This document shows positions 1 to 12,018 of a stretch of DNA of 64,000 nucleotides, piece by piece. A program made the translations under genes and the position numbers. The DNA is from Rhodococcus sp. X156 (GTDB taxonomy: Bacteria; Actinomycetota; Actinomycetes; Mycobacteriales; Mycobacteriaceae): NCBI RefSeq assembly GCF_004006015.1, contig NZ_CP034766.1, positions 3,319,001-3,383,000 on the forward strand, in the 5' to 3' direction. Positions within the stretch are counted from its first letter, which is position 1. Each line of letters begins with the position of its first letter. The notes below the pieces were generated by a model that was given only the letters and a program-made list of their open reading frames with translations, did no database searches and was not told where the DNA came from.

Positions 1-2
1 TG

Positions 3-686
3 CCGCCGGGCGCCCAGCTCGTCGCGGCGACCTACGGTCCGCTGGAGACCGCGGGCCCGGTGCTGGTGTGGGTGATCGTGCTGGGCTTCGTGCTGCTGGA
101 GTGCGCCTTCATCGTCGGGCTGTTCCTCCCCGGCGACTCGCTGCTGCTCACCGCCGGCGTGGTGCTGGCCGCGCACCACAGCGAGCACCAGGCGTGGTGG
201 CTGGCGGGCACGGCGACGGTGGTGGCCATCGTCGGCAACCAGGTGGGCTACCAGGTGGGCACGCACGCCGGCACCAAGGTCCTCGCCCGCAAGGGCGGCC
301 GGGTCCTCAACCGCAAGAACCTGCTGCGCGCCACCGACCTGATGCACCGCTACGGCTTCTGGGCCGTGGTGATCGCCCGCTGGATCCCCTGGGTGCGCAC
401 CCTGGCGCCGATGCTCGCCGGGGCCGCGCACATGAACCCGCGGCGCTACCTGCTGGCCAGCAGCCTGGGTGCGCTGATCTGGGTGCCCACCCTGCTGCTG
501 CTCGGCTACTACGGCGCCGGGTTGCTCGACACCGTCCCGTGGCTGCTGCACACCGCCGTCGCCGTGCTGGTGGTGCTGCTGGTGGTGGGCACCGCCTGGG
601 GGTTGTTCCGCTACCGCCAGGAGGTGGAGCGCCCGGAGGACCCCGACGTGGTGCCCGCCCCCGACCTGCCGGCGCTGGACCACTAG
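3..686 (+). CDS. DedA family membrane protein (5' end outside window)
   Basis: Integral membrane protein of the DedA/SNARE-associated family; bacterial members are tied to lipid carrier flipping and membrane homeostasis. The frame is open to the left edge, so the gene is 5'-truncated; a GTG at 60 would be an internal start, but the residues before it (LETAGPVLVW) fit a normal DedA N-terminus. Family signs are GLFLPGDSLLLTAG near the start, a glycine-rich stretch GNQVGYQVG, and the amphipathic RWIPWVRTLAPMLAGAAHM segment, followed by C-terminal hydrophobic helices. It converges on the GH76 gene with 6 bp between stops. The M. tuberculosis gene recalled in this setting is Rv0364. Family assignment is firm; the transported lipid is unknown. 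Confidence 0.88.
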   Translation, partial: PPGAQLVAATYGPLETAGPVLVWVIVLGFVLLECAFIVGLFLPGDSLLLTAGVVLAAHHSEHQAWWLAGTATVVAIVGNQVGYQVGTHAGTKVLARKGGRVLNRKNLLRATDLMHRYGFWAVVIARWIPWVRTLAPMLAGAAHMNPRRYLLASSLGALIWVPTLLLLGYYGAGLLDTVPWLLHTAVAVLVVLLVVGTAWGLFRYRQEVERPEDPDVVPAPDLPALDH

Positions 687-692
687 CCCCGC

Positions 693-1739
693 TCAGCCGG
701 GCAGGGTGGCGGCAGCCTCCAGCAGCATCCACGCCGACAGCTGCACCGAGAGGTCCCGCCGGCCGGCCAGCGGTGGCTGCTCCCAGCTGGGGCCGAACAC
801 CGGTCGTCCCGCCACCTCGTCGCGGTGGCGCCACGCCGCGTCGGCGGAGCTGAGCACCAACCGGCGGGCCGTGGCCCGGGCCTGCGCGTCGGCGTCGTCG
901 TCGCCGGGCAGCTGGCGGGCGACCACGGCCAGGTAGCGCGCCAGGATGCCGGCGAACAGCCCGCCGTCCCCGCCGCCGGCACCCACCGGCACGCCGCTGG
1001 GCGCCAGGTGGGTCTGCACCGCGCGCACCAGTCGGTGCACCCGACGCGCGTGCACGGCGGCGCCGGTGCGCACCGCCAGCTCGGTCTCCGCCCCCAGCAC
1101 CACGCCCTGGCAGTAGGTGTACTTGGTGGCCTCCACCACCGCGCCCGCCTCACCAGGACGCAGCCCGTCGCAGACCAGGCCGGTGGCGGGGTCCAGCAAC
1201 CGGGTGTGCAGCCAGTCGGCGGTGTCCGCGGCCGCCGACACGCGGCCGCTGCGCGCGAAGAGGATGGCCGCCGGCCCGTTGGCGGGGGTGTTGCGGAAGT
1301 CGTCCCCGCGCCGCCACGGGATGCCCTGCCCGCCAGCGTGCTGGTAGGCCTGCTGCAGCTCGACCAGCAGGGCCTGCGACCCGCGCGGGTGCGCCACCGC
1401 CAGCTCGGTGTCGGCGCGCTGCAGGGCCAGCGCCAGCCAGGCCATGTCGTCGTAGTAGCTGTTGGTCCAGCTGCCGAGGTTGCGCACCTGGATGCCCCGG
1501 GCCACCTCCCGCACCCGGCGGGTCCGCTGCGGGTCGGGCTCGCGGGTGGCCGCGTCCACCAGGCAGTCCAGCAGGTGCGCCTGCCACCAGTAGCACCACT
1601 TGGCGAACGTGCGGTGCTCCGGCGCCGGGGGCACCACCATCAGCCCCAGCGCGGTGCCGGGCAGCCCCCACAGCGGCCGCAGGTGGTGGTGCAGCACCGC
1701 GTCCTCGGCGGCGGCGGCCCGCTGCGCCCAGGTGCTCAC
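693..1739 (-). CDS. Glycoside hydrolase family 76 protein (alpha-1,6-mannanase-like)
   Basis: 348 aa, similar to GH76 endo-alpha-1,6-mannanases, which use two consecutive aspartates. The expected pair is visible in YYDDMAW (Asp97-Asp98), with aromatic-rich helices typical of an (alpha/alpha)6 barrel (KWCYWWQAHLLDCLVDA). There is no signal peptide, so it is predicted cytoplasmic, unlike secreted GH76 enzymes. The GTG start overlaps the stop of the upstream methyltransferase gene by 4 bp (GTGA), so the two are translationally coupled. An Rv0365c-like protein occupies this position in mycobacteria (recollection). The natural substrate is uncertain; mannose-containing lipoglycans of the envelope are possible. 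Confidence 0.8.
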   Translation of the reverse strand: MSTWAQRAAAAEDAVLHHHLRPLWGLPGTALGLMVVPPAPEHRTFAKWCYWWQAHLLDCLVDAATREPDPQRTRRVREVARGIQVRNLGSWTNSYYDDMAWLALALQRADTELAVAHPRGSQALLVELQQAYQHAGGQGIPWRRGDDFRNTPANGPAAILFARSGRVSAAADTADWLHTRLLDPATGLVCDGLRPGEAGAVVEATKYTYCQGVVLGAETELAVRTGAAVHARRVHRLVRAVQTHLAPSGVPVGAGGGDGGLFAGILARYLAVVARQLPGDDDADAQARATARRLVLSSADAAWRHRDEVAGRPVFGPSWEQPPLAGRRDLSVQLSAWMLLEAAATLPG

Positions 1740-2419
1740 CAGGCTTGGCGCAGGTCAGCGTGCTGGCGCACCCAGGTGTGCATGGCGATGCCCGCAGCCA
1801 CCCCGGCGTTGATGCTGCGGGTGGAGCCGAACTGGGCGATGGACACGGTGAGCGTGGCGTGCTCGACGGCCTCCGCGCTCACCCCGGGACCCTCCTGGCC
1901 GAACAGCAGCAGGCAGTGCCGGGGCAGCTCGGTGGTCTCCAGCGGCTGCGCGCCCGGGGTGTTGTCCACCGCCACCACGGTCAGCCCTTGCGCGCGGGCG
2001 TAGCCGGCCAGGGTGGGGACGTCCGGGTGGTGGTGCACGTGTTGGTAGCGGTCGGTGACCATGGCGCCACGGCGGTTCCACCGCTTGCGGCCCACGATGT
2101 GCACGGCCGCTGCCGCGAAGGCGTTGGCGGTGCGCACCACGGTGCCGATGTTGCCGTCGTGACCGAAGTTCTCGATGGCCACGTGCAGCGGGTGCCGGCG
2201 GGTGTCCAGGTCGGCGACGATGGCCTCGCGCCGCCAGTACCGGTAGGCGTCCACGACGTTGCGCCGATCGCCCTCGGCCAGCAGCTCAGGGTCGTAGCGC
2301 GGGTCCTCCGGCAGCGGCCCCACCCAGGGACCCACGCCGACCGGCGCCTGCGCCCACTCGGTGGGCCCGGCCTCGGAGACCGCTGAAGCCTCCGCGGCGT
2401 CCACCACGTGCTCGGTCAC
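1736..2419 (-). CDS. TrmH/SpoU-family RNA 2'-O-ribose methyltransferase
   Basis: 227 aa SPOUT methyltransferase that would transfer a methyl group from S-adenosylmethionine to a ribose 2'-OH in rRNA or tRNA. The three SpoU motifs are present in order: ENFGHDGNIGTVVRTANAF (motif 1), LLLFGQEGPGVS (motif 2, SAM-binding knot) and STRSINAGVAAGIAMHTW (motif 3). A non-conserved acidic N-terminal extension of about 45 residues precedes the domain. The GTG start at 2419 lies 22 bp after the pyrE stop, suggesting a pyrE-trmH-GH76 operon read leftwards. It corresponds to Rv0380c by position and motifs (recollection). The target nucleotide cannot be told from sequence. Confidence 0.9.
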   Translation of the reverse strand: MTEHVVDAAEASAVSEAGPTEWAQAPVGVGPWVGPLPEDPRYDPELLAEGDRRNVVDAYRYWRREAIVADLDTRRHPLHVAIENFGHDGNIGTVVRTANAFAAAAVHIVGRKRWNRRGAMVTDRYQHVHHHPDVPTLAGYARAQGLTVVAVDNTPGAQPLETTELPRHCLLLFGQEGPGVSAEAVEHATLTVSIAQFGSTRSINAGVAAGIAMHTWVRQHADLRQAW

Positions 2420-2441
2420 TGCTCTCCCGCGTGGATGGCGC

Positions 2442-2999
2442 TCAGGCCAGCCCGAGGTCAGCCAGGGTGAGCAGCGACCGGTACTCCAGCCCCTGCTCGG
2501 CGATCACCGCGTCGGCGCCGGTGGCCCGGTCCACCACGGTGGCCACGCCGACCACCTCCGCACCCACCTCGCGCAGCGCGGCGACGGCGGTGAGCGGGGA
2601 GTTTCCCGTGGTGGTGGTGTCCTCCACCACCAGCACCCGGCGACCCACCACGTCCGGGCCCTCGATGAGGCGCTGCATGCCGTGCGTCTTGGTGGACTTG
2701 CGCACCACGAAGGCGTCCAGGCCGGTGCCCGCGTGCAGCATGGCGGTAGCCACCGGGTCAGCACCCAGGGTCAGCCCGCCCACCGCGGTGAAGTCCCAGT
2801 CGGCGGTCAGCTCGCGCAGCAGCCGGCCGATCAGCGGGCTGGCCTCGTGGTGCAGCGTGGCCCGGCGCAGGTCCACGTAGTAGTCCGCCTCCGCGCCGGA
2901 GGACAGCGTGACCTTGCCGTGCACCACTGCGAGGTCGCGGACCAGCTCGGCGAGGCGGGCACGGGCGGCAGGATCCACGGCGGCAGGCATGGCGCTCAC
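2442..2999 (-). CDS. pyrE: Orotate phosphoribosyltransferase
   Basis: Fifth step of de novo pyrimidine synthesis: orotate plus PRPP gives orotidine 5'-monophosphate. The 185-aa length is typical. The PRPP-binding loop is VLVVEDTTTTGNSPLTAV, and ADYYVDLRRATLHHEA, GGLTLGADPVATAML and FVVRKSTKTHGMQRLIEG are hallmark segments closely matching mycobacterial PyrE. The GTG at 2999 starts MSAMPAAVD; an ATG nine bases downstream (2990) is an alternative. The gene stands between the SDR gene and the methyltransferase gene on the same strand. High confidence. Confidence 0.97.
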   Translation of the reverse strand: MSAMPAAVDPAARARLAELVRDLAVVHGKVTLSSGAEADYYVDLRRATLHHEASPLIGRLLRELTADWDFTAVGGLTLGADPVATAMLHAGTGLDAFVVRKSTKTHGMQRLIEGPDVVGRRVLVVEDTTTTGNSPLTAVAALREVGAEVVGVATVVDRATGADAVIAEQGLEYRSLLTLADLGLA

Positions 3000-3053
3000 G
3001 CTACCGAGGCGGCGGCCTGAGCAGCCAGGCGGTGCTCAGCCGTGTCCGCGAGA

Positions 3054-3830
3054 TCAGCTGCGGCCGCGGGCGTTGCCCACGCGGGTGGCCGCCCAGCGCA
3101 GGGCGCCGCGCGGCAGCAGGTGGGAGGCCCCGACCAGCGCCTTGTACTGCCGGCCGGGCACGGAGACCACCCTGCCGCGACGCAGGTCGGCCAGGCTTGC
3201 GTGGACGACGTCGTCGGGCTGCAGCCACAGCCGGTCGGAGGTGGAGCTCATGTCGATGCCGGCGCGGGCGTGGAACTCGGTGCGCACGAAGCCTGGGCAC
3301 AGCGCCTGCACCTGCACGCCGGTGCCGGCCAGCCCACCGGCGAGACCCTCGGAGAAGGAGATCACCCACGCCTTGCTGGCCGAGTAGGTGGAGCCCCGCC
3401 CAGGAACCAGGCCCGCCACGCTGGCCACGTTGACCACCGCGCCGCTGCCCGCGGCGATCATCGCCGGCAGCGCAGCCCTGCTCAGCTGCATGACGGCGGT
3501 GACGTTGACGTCCAGCTGGGCCTGCAGCTGCTCGGGGTCGGTGGTCCAGAACTCCCCCGAGGTGGCGAAGCCGGCGTTGTTCACCAACAGGTCCAGGCCC
3601 TGGCGGGCGCGGTCGGCCACGACGGCGCGGTCCTCGGCGCGGGTGAGGTCGGCGGTGAGCACGGTGGCGGTGCTGCGGTGGCGGCTGCTCAGCTCCGCGG
3701 CCAGCGTCTCCAGCTTGGCGGTGTCCCGGGCCACCAGCACCAGGTCGTAGCCGTCGGCGGCCAGGCGGCGGGCGAACGCGGCGCCGATGCCGGAGGTGGG
3801 ACCGGTGACGAGGGCGGTGCGGGAGGTCAT
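3054..3830 (-). CDS. Short-chain dehydrogenase/reductase (SDR)
   Basis: 258 aa NAD(P)-dependent classical SDR. The nucleotide-binding motif is TGPTSGIG at the N-terminus, followed by NNAG (structural Asn) and the catalytic Ser...YSASK set. The ATG at 3830 is chosen because it begins exactly at the Rossmann fold ([10 protein letters not shown]); the frame extends further upstream without homology. The C-terminal [11 protein letters not shown] tail is like membrane-associated actinobacterial SDRs. It is transcribed with pyrE, 54 bp away. Substrate unknown; lipid or ketone reduction is common for such proteins, but this is inference. Confidence 0.88.
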   Translation of the reverse strand: MTSRTALVTGPTSGIGAAFARRLAADGYDLVLVARDTAKLETLAAELSSRHRSTATVLTADLTRAEDRAVVADRARQGLDLLVNNAGFATSGEFWTTDPEQLQAQLDVNVTAVMQLSRAALPAMIAAGSGAVVNVASVAGLVPGRGSTYSASKAWVISFSEGLAGGLAGTGVQVQALCPGFVRTEFHARAGIDMSSTSDRLWLQPDDVVHASLADLRRGRVVSVPGRQYKALVGASHLLPRGALRWAATRVGNARGRS

Positions 3831-3858
3831 GGCCGAGAGGCTAGCTGCGCACCGGTGG

Positions 3859-4497
3859 TCAGACCGGCTGGGTGGCGGGCAGGCCGTGCGCCAGCTCGCC
3901 CAGGCGCCCCAGCAGCACCAGCACGTCATCCCACCGCTCGGGTCCCGCGGTGGGGTCCAGCGCGGCCAGCGCCCAGCCACCCTCCACCCAGAGCACGGTG
4001 AGGTCGTAGCCGGCGGCGTCGACCAGCTCCACCAGCTGGTCGTCCACCACGGCGCGGGCCGCCTCGAGGTCGTTGGTGAAGGCGTAGCGCTCTCCCACCG
4101 GGCCCAGCAGGTCCAGCCCGGACGCCAGGCCGGCGCTGCCGGTGGACACCGAGCCCTGGCGCAGCTCCAGCACCACCTCGGACTCACTCGGCCGGCGCAC
4201 CGCCAGCACCGTGCAGGCGGTGGCGCCGGCGCGCTGCAGGTCGAACAGGTGCACTGGCCGGCCGTCGTCGACCAGGCTCACCACCTGCACCGCGCGGCCT
4301 GCGTCGCTGTCGGCGAAGACCCCGTGGCGCCACCACCCGGCGAGGGCAGGGTCGGCCTCCTGGTGGCGGCCGCCGTGCTCCTGCGCCCACTGGCGGCGCG
4401 CACGGCCACCGGCGCTGCTGCGGCGGGCGTCCAGCGCCAGCACGGCCAGACCCACCGCCAGCAGCACGATGCCGGCGACGACCAGGGCTGTGCTCAT
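3859..4497 (-). CDS. Membrane-anchored conserved protein (Rv0383c-like)
   Basis: 212 aa with one N-terminal membrane helix ([20 protein letters not shown]) followed by a basic stretch and a soluble domain of about 180 residues with no catalytic motif I recognise. The helix has no cleavage site, so it is probably an anchor or uncleaved signal with the domain facing one side of the membrane. It lies between pyrE/SDR and clpB, where mycobacteria have Rv0383c, a conserved protein of unknown function (positional recollection). No function is assigned. Confidence 0.72.
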   Translation of the reverse strand: MSTALVVAGIVLLAVGLAVLALDARRSSAGGRARRQWAQEHGGRHQEADPALAGWWRHGVFADSDAGRAVQVVSLVDDGRPVHLFDLQRAGATACTVLAVRRPSESEVVLELRQGSVSTGSAGLASGLDLLGPVGERYAFTNDLEAARAVVDDQLVELVDAAGYDLTVLWVEGGWALAALDPTAGPERWDDVLVLLGRLGELAHGLPATQPV

Positions 4498-4562
4498 CGG
4501 GCGCTCACGCCCGACACCCTAACCGTCGCCGGCGTCGGCGAGGGACCGCTGCGGAGGGCGAC

Positions 4563-7127
<2,565 letters not shown>

Positions 7128-7190
7128 TGATCCACCTCATGGTCTGCTCGTGCTGCGCCCGAAGGCCCTGCAAGGTCCAACGTCAACAAA

Positions 7191-7211
7191 CCTTAGCCTG
7201 TTCCGCTCAAG
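7191..7211 (-). promoter_or_regulatory. HAIR-like HspR operator upstream of clpB
   Basis: On the minus strand this reads CTTGAGC-N7-GCTAAGG, a match to the HspR inverted repeat CTTGAGT-N7-ACTCAAG with 6/7 in the left and 4/7 in the right half. A TAAGGT element, similar to a -10, sits in the right half, so binding could occlude the promoter. The left arm is identical to both HAIR sites in front of dnaK in this window. Confidence 0.7.
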
Positions 7212-7299
7212 TCTAGGCGTTGCCCTGGGGCCGTTGCGATTCCGGTGGTCGGAACTTCCCGGTTCCGCCCCGCCCGCCGGCTCCGTAGCATCCGCGCCC

Positions 7300-8019
7300 A
7301 TGGAGAAGCTGGTGTACGCGCTGTGGCCCCGCCCGGACGAGCCCTCAGCAGGCTGGGCGGAGCGGCTGCGCGGCGAGGTGGCCGAGCAGCTCACCGCCGC
7401 CGGCGCCCGGGGCGTGCAGGTGAACGTCTCCGACGACGCGGTGGCCACGGCGATGCTGCGGATCACCACCTTCGATGTTCCCATCAGCGCCGTGGTCAGC
7501 GTGTGGGTGGACACCGTGGCCGGCCCGGTCCGGCCCGCCCTGGAGCAGCTGCTGGCCGAGGTCAGCGGACGCATCGCCGGCTACCTGGTCACCGAGTCGG
7601 TGCCGATGGCTCCGCAGTGGGAGCCGGGTGCGCGCGGCTACGGCTTCACCAACGTCGCCTTCCTGCGCCGCCCGGCCGAGCTGGACCCGGCGACCTGGCT
7701 GGACCGCTGGCAGAACCACCACACCACGGTGGCCATCGAGACCCAGGAGACCCACGGCTACGTGCAGAACGTGGTGGTGCGCGCGCTCACTCCCGACGCC
7801 CCGGTGGTGGACGGCATCGTGGAGGAGGTCTTCCGCCCCGAGGCGCTGCAGGACGTGCACGCCTTCTACGGCTCGGGCGGCGACGACGCCGAGCTCGCTC
7901 GCCGGCTGCAGGCCATGGCGGCCAGCGTCGACACCTTCGGCGCCGCCCAGGGCATCGACGTGGTGCCCACCAGCCGCTACGTGCTGACCTCCCCCACCCC
8001 GTGCCCCACCCTCAGCTAG
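7300..8019 (+). CDS. EthD-domain / dimeric alpha-beta barrel protein
   Basis: 239 aa, resembling the EthD family of ferredoxin-like (dimeric alpha/beta barrel) proteins. Two similar halves appear: an N-terminal MEKLVYALWPRPDE strand with a helix, and a second segment around GARGYGFTNVAFLRRPAELD...WLDRWQNHHTTVAIETQ, the typical EthD pattern for small hydrophobic ligands. The ATG at 7300 is used because a TAGCAT -10-like box ends 8 bp upstream, suggesting a leaderless transcript; clpB is divergent. It is 11 bp upstream of an SDR gene, probably one transcript. Role unknown; association with ketone or steroid-like oxidation is inference from its SDR partner. Confidence 0.72.
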   Translation: MEKLVYALWPRPDEPSAGWAERLRGEVAEQLTAAGARGVQVNVSDDAVATAMLRITTFDVPISAVVSVWVDTVAGPVRPALEQLLAEVSGRIAGYLVTESVPMAPQWEPGARGYGFTNVAFLRRPAELDPATWLDRWQNHHTTVAIETQETHGYVQNVVVRALTPDAPVVDGIVEEVFRPEALQDVHAFYGSGGDDAELARRLQAMAASVDTFGAAQGIDVVPTSRYVLTSPTPCPTLS

Positions 8020-8030
8020 GAGCAGCAACC

Positions 8031-8813
8031 GTGGCCCCACGCACCGTCCTCGTCACCGGCGCCCAGTCGGGCATCGGCCGCGCCACCGCGCTGCTGCTGG
8101 CCCAGCAGGGCTGGCGGGTGGGCGCGTTCGACCTCACGGTCCCCGACCTCGCCGAGGCTCCGGAGGCCGCCGGCGCGGCGGTGCCCATCCACTGCGGGCG
8201 CCTGGACGTCACCAGCACCGCCGACTGGGAGCAGGCGCTGACCGAGCTGACCGCTGGCACCGGGGGCGTGCTCGACGCCCTGGTGAACAACGCCGGGGTC
8301 ATCTCCGCAGGCACGTTCGTGGAGCAGGACGTGGACACCCACCTGCGCCTGGTGCAGGTCAACGTGGGCGGGGTGATCCGCGGCGCCCGGCTGGCCCACC
8401 CGTACCTGCTGCGCTCCCCCCAGGCGCACCTGCTCAACCTGGCCTCGGCGTCGGCGATGTACGGCCAGCCCGGCCTCGCGGTGTACGGCGCCACGAAGTC
8501 GGCGGTCAAGAGCCTCACCGAGGCCCTGGACATCGAGTGGCGCGGCACCGGGATCACCGTCACCTCGCTGTGGCCGCTGTTCGTCCGGACCGCCATGGTG
8601 GACGAGATCAAGGACCTGGGCACCACCCGCAGGCTCGGCGTCCGGCTGGGCCCGGAGGACGTGGCCCGCCAGGTGCACCGCGTGCTGTCCGGCCGCCGCC
8701 GGGTGCGCTCGCCGCACGTGATGGTGGGTGCGCAGACCAGGCTGGCGGCCCCGCTCACCCGGATGACCCCGTACTGGCTCAACCGCCAGGTGATCGGCTG
8801 GCTCAACCGCTGA
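8031..8813 (+). CDS. Short-chain dehydrogenase/reductase (SDR)
   Basis: 260 aa classical SDR. Cofactor motif TGAQSGIG, NNAG, an active-site Ser in LASASAMYG and the catalytic YGATK are all present. The GTG at 8031 is preceded by AGGAGCAGC, a good Shine-Dalgarno, and starts directly on the Rossmann fold (APRTVLVTG). The C-terminal region (LTRMTPYWLNRQVIGWLNR) is hydrophobic and aromatic, suggesting membrane association. It follows the EthD-like gene by 11 bp. Substrate unknown. Confidence 0.88.
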   Translation: MAPRTVLVTGAQSGIGRATALLLAQQGWRVGAFDLTVPDLAEAPEAAGAAVPIHCGRLDVTSTADWEQALTELTAGTGGVLDALVNNAGVISAGTFVEQDVDTHLRLVQVNVGGVIRGARLAHPYLLRSPQAHLLNLASASAMYGQPGLAVYGATKSAVKSLTEALDIEWRGTGITVTSLWPLFVRTAMVDEIKDLGTTRRLGVRLGPEDVARQVHRVLSGRRRVRSPHVMVGAQTRLAAPLTRMTPYWLNRQVIGWLNR

Positions 8814-8964
8814 GCACCAACGGGTGGCCGCAGCAGCAGACGCGCCCTACTGTGCAGGAAGCGTTTCGCTGACAGCGCTGTCCCCGTCTTGGCCGTCGCC
8901 GCCGAGCCGGCGTCACCGCTGTTCGGACGAACTCCACGAAGATGATGCGGTAGGGGGCTCTGGC

Positions 8965-10347
8965 ATGGCGTTCATGTCGCCGGTCGACTCGATGTTCCTG
9001 CTCATGGAGAGCAGGGAACACCCGATGCACGTGGGTGGGCTCTCGCTGTTCACCCCGCCGGAGGGCAGCGACGGAGCCGGGCTGGCCCGCTCGATGTACG
9101 AGGACCTCTCCGACACCGACAACATGCGCCAGCTCTTCCTGCGCAAGCCGCAGCACCTGCTCACCAGCTTCGCCCCGCTGCGGTGGACGCACGACGCCAC
9201 GGTCGACGCGGACTACCACCTCCGGCTGTCCGCGCTGCCCAGCCCGGGCCGGGTCCGCGAGCTGCTGGAGCTGGTCTCGCGGCTGCACGGCACCCTGCTG
9301 GACCGGCACCGCCCGCTGTGGGAGCTGCACGTGATCGAGGGCCTCAACGACGGCCGCGTGGCGGTGTACTTCAAGACCCACCACGCGCTGATCGACGGGG
9401 TCGCGGCCACCCGGGCGTGGTACCGCGCGCTGAGCGAGGACGCCACCACGCCGTTCGTCTCGCCGTGGGTGGAGCCGGAGGACCGCAAGCAGGCAGAGCG
9501 TGCGGACAAGCCCAGCAGCGGCGGGTCGAGCCCGCTGTCCGCCGCGCTCGGCGGCGTCGCCCGCGCGGCGCTGGACGTGGCCGGGATCGCCCCCGCCACC
9601 ATCGGCAGCGCGCTGCAGGCGTTCAACGACAACACCGCGGCCCTGCCCTTCCAGGCGCCGCGCACGATCTTCAACGTCCCCATCACCGGCGCCCGGCGCT
9701 TCGCCGCGCAGGCCTGGCCGATGGAGCGGCTGCGCGCGGTCAGCGACGCAGCGGGAGTGACGGTCAACGACACGGTGCTGGCCATGTCCGCCGGGGCGCT
9801 GCGTCGCTACCTGCTGGAGCTGGGCGCCCTGCCCGACGAGCCGCTGGTCGCGATGGTGCCGGTGTCGTTGCGCAAGGAGGGCGACGGCGAGGGCAACGCG
9901 GTGGGGGCGGTGCTGTGCAACCTGGGCACCGAGCTGACCGATGCCGGGCAGCGCCTGCACCGCGTGCACCAGTCGATGCGGTACTCCAAGAACGTGCTGG
10001 CCGGGCTGAGCCCGCTGCAGAGCCTGGCGGTGAGCGCGCTGAACATCGGCGGCCTGGCGCTGGGCCCGCTCGGGGGCGCCGACCGCCTCACCGGGCCGCC
10101 GTTCAACATCATCATCTCCAACGTGCCGGGGCCGGACACGGAGCGCTTCTGGAACGGGGCGCGGCTGGAGAACTTCTTCCCCGCCTCCATCCCCGTGGAC
10201 GGCCAGGCGCTGAACATCACGGTGGCCAGCTACGCCGACACCATGCAGTTCGGGCTCACCGGCTGCCGGCGCAACGTGCCGCGGCTGCAACGCCTCCTGG
10301 TGCACCTGGAGGACTCGCTGGCCGAGCTGGAGAAGGCCACGGCCTGA
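8965..10347 (+). CDS. Wax ester synthase / diacylglycerol acyltransferase (WS/DGAT)
   Basis: 460 aa acyl-CoA:alcohol/diacylglycerol O-acyltransferase of the bacterial WS/DGAT (Tgs) family, which makes triacylglycerol or wax ester storage lipid at the membrane. The catalytic HHxxxDG motif is HHALIDG (139-145); PLWELHVIEGL precedes it and the conserved ISNVPGP motif is present near residue 390. ATG 8965 is chosen over a longer frame because homologues begin with M-SPVDSMFLLMESREHPMHV and GGGGG lies just upstream. It converges on hspR with 33 bp between. Storage-lipid synthesis of this kind is characteristic of Mycobacteriales. Confidence 0.93.
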   Translation: MAFMSPVDSMFLLMESREHPMHVGGLSLFTPPEGSDGAGLARSMYEDLSDTDNMRQLFLRKPQHLLTSFAPLRWTHDATVDADYHLRLSALPSPGRVRELLELVSRLHGTLLDRHRPLWELHVIEGLNDGRVAVYFKTHHALIDGVAATRAWYRALSEDATTPFVSPWVEPEDRKQAERADKPSSGGSSPLSAALGGVARAALDVAGIAPATIGSALQAFNDNTAALPFQAPRTIFNVPITGARRFAAQAWPMERLRAVSDAAGVTVNDTVLAMSAGALRRYLLELGALPDEPLVAMVPVSLRKEGDGEGNAVGAVLCNLGTELTDAGQRLHRVHQSMRYSKNVLAGLSPLQSLAVSALNIGGLALGPLGGADRLTGPPFNIIISNVPGPDTERFWNGARLENFFPASIPVDGQALNITVASYADTMQFGLTGCRRNVPRLQRLLVHLEDSLAELEKATA

Positions 10348-10380
10348 CCGTCGTCCGTACCGGCACGGGAGCCGGCGCAG

Positions 10381-10818
10381 CTACCGGCGCGGCTTCCAGA
10401 CCACCACGGCGGTGGAGCGGCGCACCGGCACCAGGTCGCGCCGGTAGCTGGCGTGCACGCCGGCGGTGGCCTGCTCGGCGGAGGCGCGGGTGCGCTCGAG
10501 CTCGTCAGTGAGCTCCTCCACCTGGTCCTGCAGCGCCGTCACCTGCTCGGTCAGCTCGATGATGCGCTTGATGCCGGCGAGGTTCACCCCGTCGTCCTGG
10601 GACAGCCGCTGCACCTCGCGCAGCAGCGCCACGTCTCGTGGGGAGTAGCGACGCCCGCCGCCGGGGCTGCGGTGCGGGGTGACCAGGCCGAGCCGGTCGT
10701 AGGTGCGCAGGGTCTGGGCGTGCATGCCCGCCAGCTCGGCAGCCACGCTGATCACGAAGACCCGGGCGTCGGGGTCCATGGACGGCGAGGGCCCCGGGGT
10801 GGGTCCGGGCCCGGCCAT
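10381..10818 (-). CDS. hspR: Heat shock repressor HspR (MerR family)
   Basis: 145 aa MerR-type regulator that binds HAIR inverted repeats and represses dnaK and clpB, using DnaK as co-repressor in studied actinobacteria. The winged helix is about residues 15-85 (ISVAAELAGMHAQTLRTYDRLGL, then SPGGGRRYSPRDVALL), followed by a coiled coil (EQVTALQDQVEELTDEL) and a basic tail. ATG 10818 overlaps the dnaJ stop by one base (TGATG). It is the last gene of dnaK-grpE-dnaJ-hspR, so autoregulation is expected. Confidence 0.96.
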   Translation of the reverse strand: MAGPGPTPGPSPSMDPDARVFVISVAAELAGMHAQTLRTYDRLGLVTPHRSPGGGRRYSPRDVALLREVQRLSQDDGVNLAGIKRIIELTEQVTALQDQVEELTDELERTRASAEQATAGVHASYRRDLVPVRRSTAVVVWKPRR

Positions 10819-12002
10819 CAGCGATCGCCCGCCATCGCGCCCGCCCAGCGTGCTCGCGGGTCGAACCCGCTGGCGCGCTCGGCCTCGACGTAGGCCTGCA
10901 GCGCCTGCTGGGCCTCGGGGCTCAGCGTCGGGGGCACCGCCGCCTCCAGGGTGACCAGCAGGTCACCGGCCTGGCCGTCGCGCTTGCTCACCCCGCGGCC
11001 GCGCAGGCGCAGCACCCGGCCGTTGGCCGAGCCGGCGGGGACCTTCATCTTCACCCGGCCGTCCAGCGTGGGCACCGACAGCGTGGTGCCCAGCGCCAGC
11101 TCGCCGAAGCTCACTGGCACGGTGATGGTGAGGTTGTTGCCGTCCCGGCGGAACACCGGGTCGGGGGTGACGTGCACGGTGACGAACAGGTCGCCGGCCG
11201 GGGCGCCGCGCAGGCCGGCCTCGCCCTGCCCGGCCAGCCGGATGCGCTGCCCGTCGTCCACCCCGGCGGGGATTCGCACGGTGATGGTGCGGGTGCGCGT
11301 GGTGGTGCCGGTTCCCCGGCACTCCGGGCACGGGTCGTCCACCAGCGAGCCGGTGCCGCGGCAGTCCCGGCAGGGCTCGCTGAAGCCGAACGCCCCCTGG
11401 TTGCGGCTGACCACGCCGGCTCCGCCGCAGGTGGGACAGCTGCGCGGGTGGGTGCCCGGCTTGGCGCCGCTGCCGTGGCAGGTGGTGCACGCCGCCGGGC
11501 TGGTGAGCCGCAGCGGGACCACCGCACCCTTGGTGGCGTCGGCGAAGTCCAGGCGCACCTCGGTCTCCACGTCGCCCCCGCGCTGGGGACGGCTCGCCTG
11601 CTGCCCGCCGGACTTGCCGAACAGCCCGCCGAACAGGTCGTTGAAGCTGCCCGGGTCGGCCTGGAACCCGCCGTTGCGGGCCTGGCCGAACAGGTCGTTC
11701 AGGTCGAAGTCGTTGGGCATCCCCGCACCGGGGCGCCCACCACCGAACCCGCGACCCCCGCCGGCGGCGAAGAGGCTGCGGGCCTCGTCGTACTCCTTGC
11801 GCTTGGCGGGGTCGGAGAGCACACCGTGCGCCTCCGACACCGCCTTGAAGCGCGCCTCCGCCTTGGCGTCCCCGGGGTTGGCGTCCGGGTGCAGCTCGCG
11901 AGCGAGCTTGCGGTAGGCCTTCTTGATCTCCTCGGAGGAGGCGTCGGAGGAGACGCCCAGCTCGCCGTAGAAGTCCTTGTCCATCCAGTCCCGCGCACTC
12001 AC
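10818..12002 (-). CDS. dnaJ: Chaperone protein DnaJ (DnaJ1)
   Basis: 394 aa Hsp40 that delivers substrates to DnaK and stimulates its ATPase. The J-domain has HPD at 38-40; a Gly/Phe-rich linker follows (about 80-130), then four CxxCxGxG zinc-binding repeats ([32 protein letters not shown]) and the C-terminal substrate domains. Cysteine spacing is intact. GTG start at 12002, 16 bp after the grpE stop. Third gene of the heat-shock operon. Confidence 0.97.
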   Translation of the reverse strand: MSARDWMDKDFYGELGVSSDASSEEIKKAYRKLARELHPDANPGDAKAEARFKAVSEAHGVLSDPAKRKEYDEARSLFAAGGGRGFGGGRPGAGMPNDFDLNDLFGQARNGGFQADPGSFNDLFGGLFGKSGGQQASRPQRGGDVETEVRLDFADATKGAVVPLRLTSPAACTTCHGSGAKPGTHPRSCPTCGGAGVVSRNQGAFGFSEPCRDCRGTGSLVDDPCPECRGTGTTTRTRTITVRIPAGVDDGQRIRLAGQGEAGLRGAPAGDLFVTVHVTPDPVFRRDGNNLTITVPVSFGELALGTTLSVPTLDGRVKMKVPAGSANGRVLRLRGRGVSKRDGQAGDLLVTLEAAVPPTLSPEAQQALQAYVEAERASGFDPRARWAGAMAGDR

Positions 12003-12018
12003 TGGGCGTCTCCTCCCC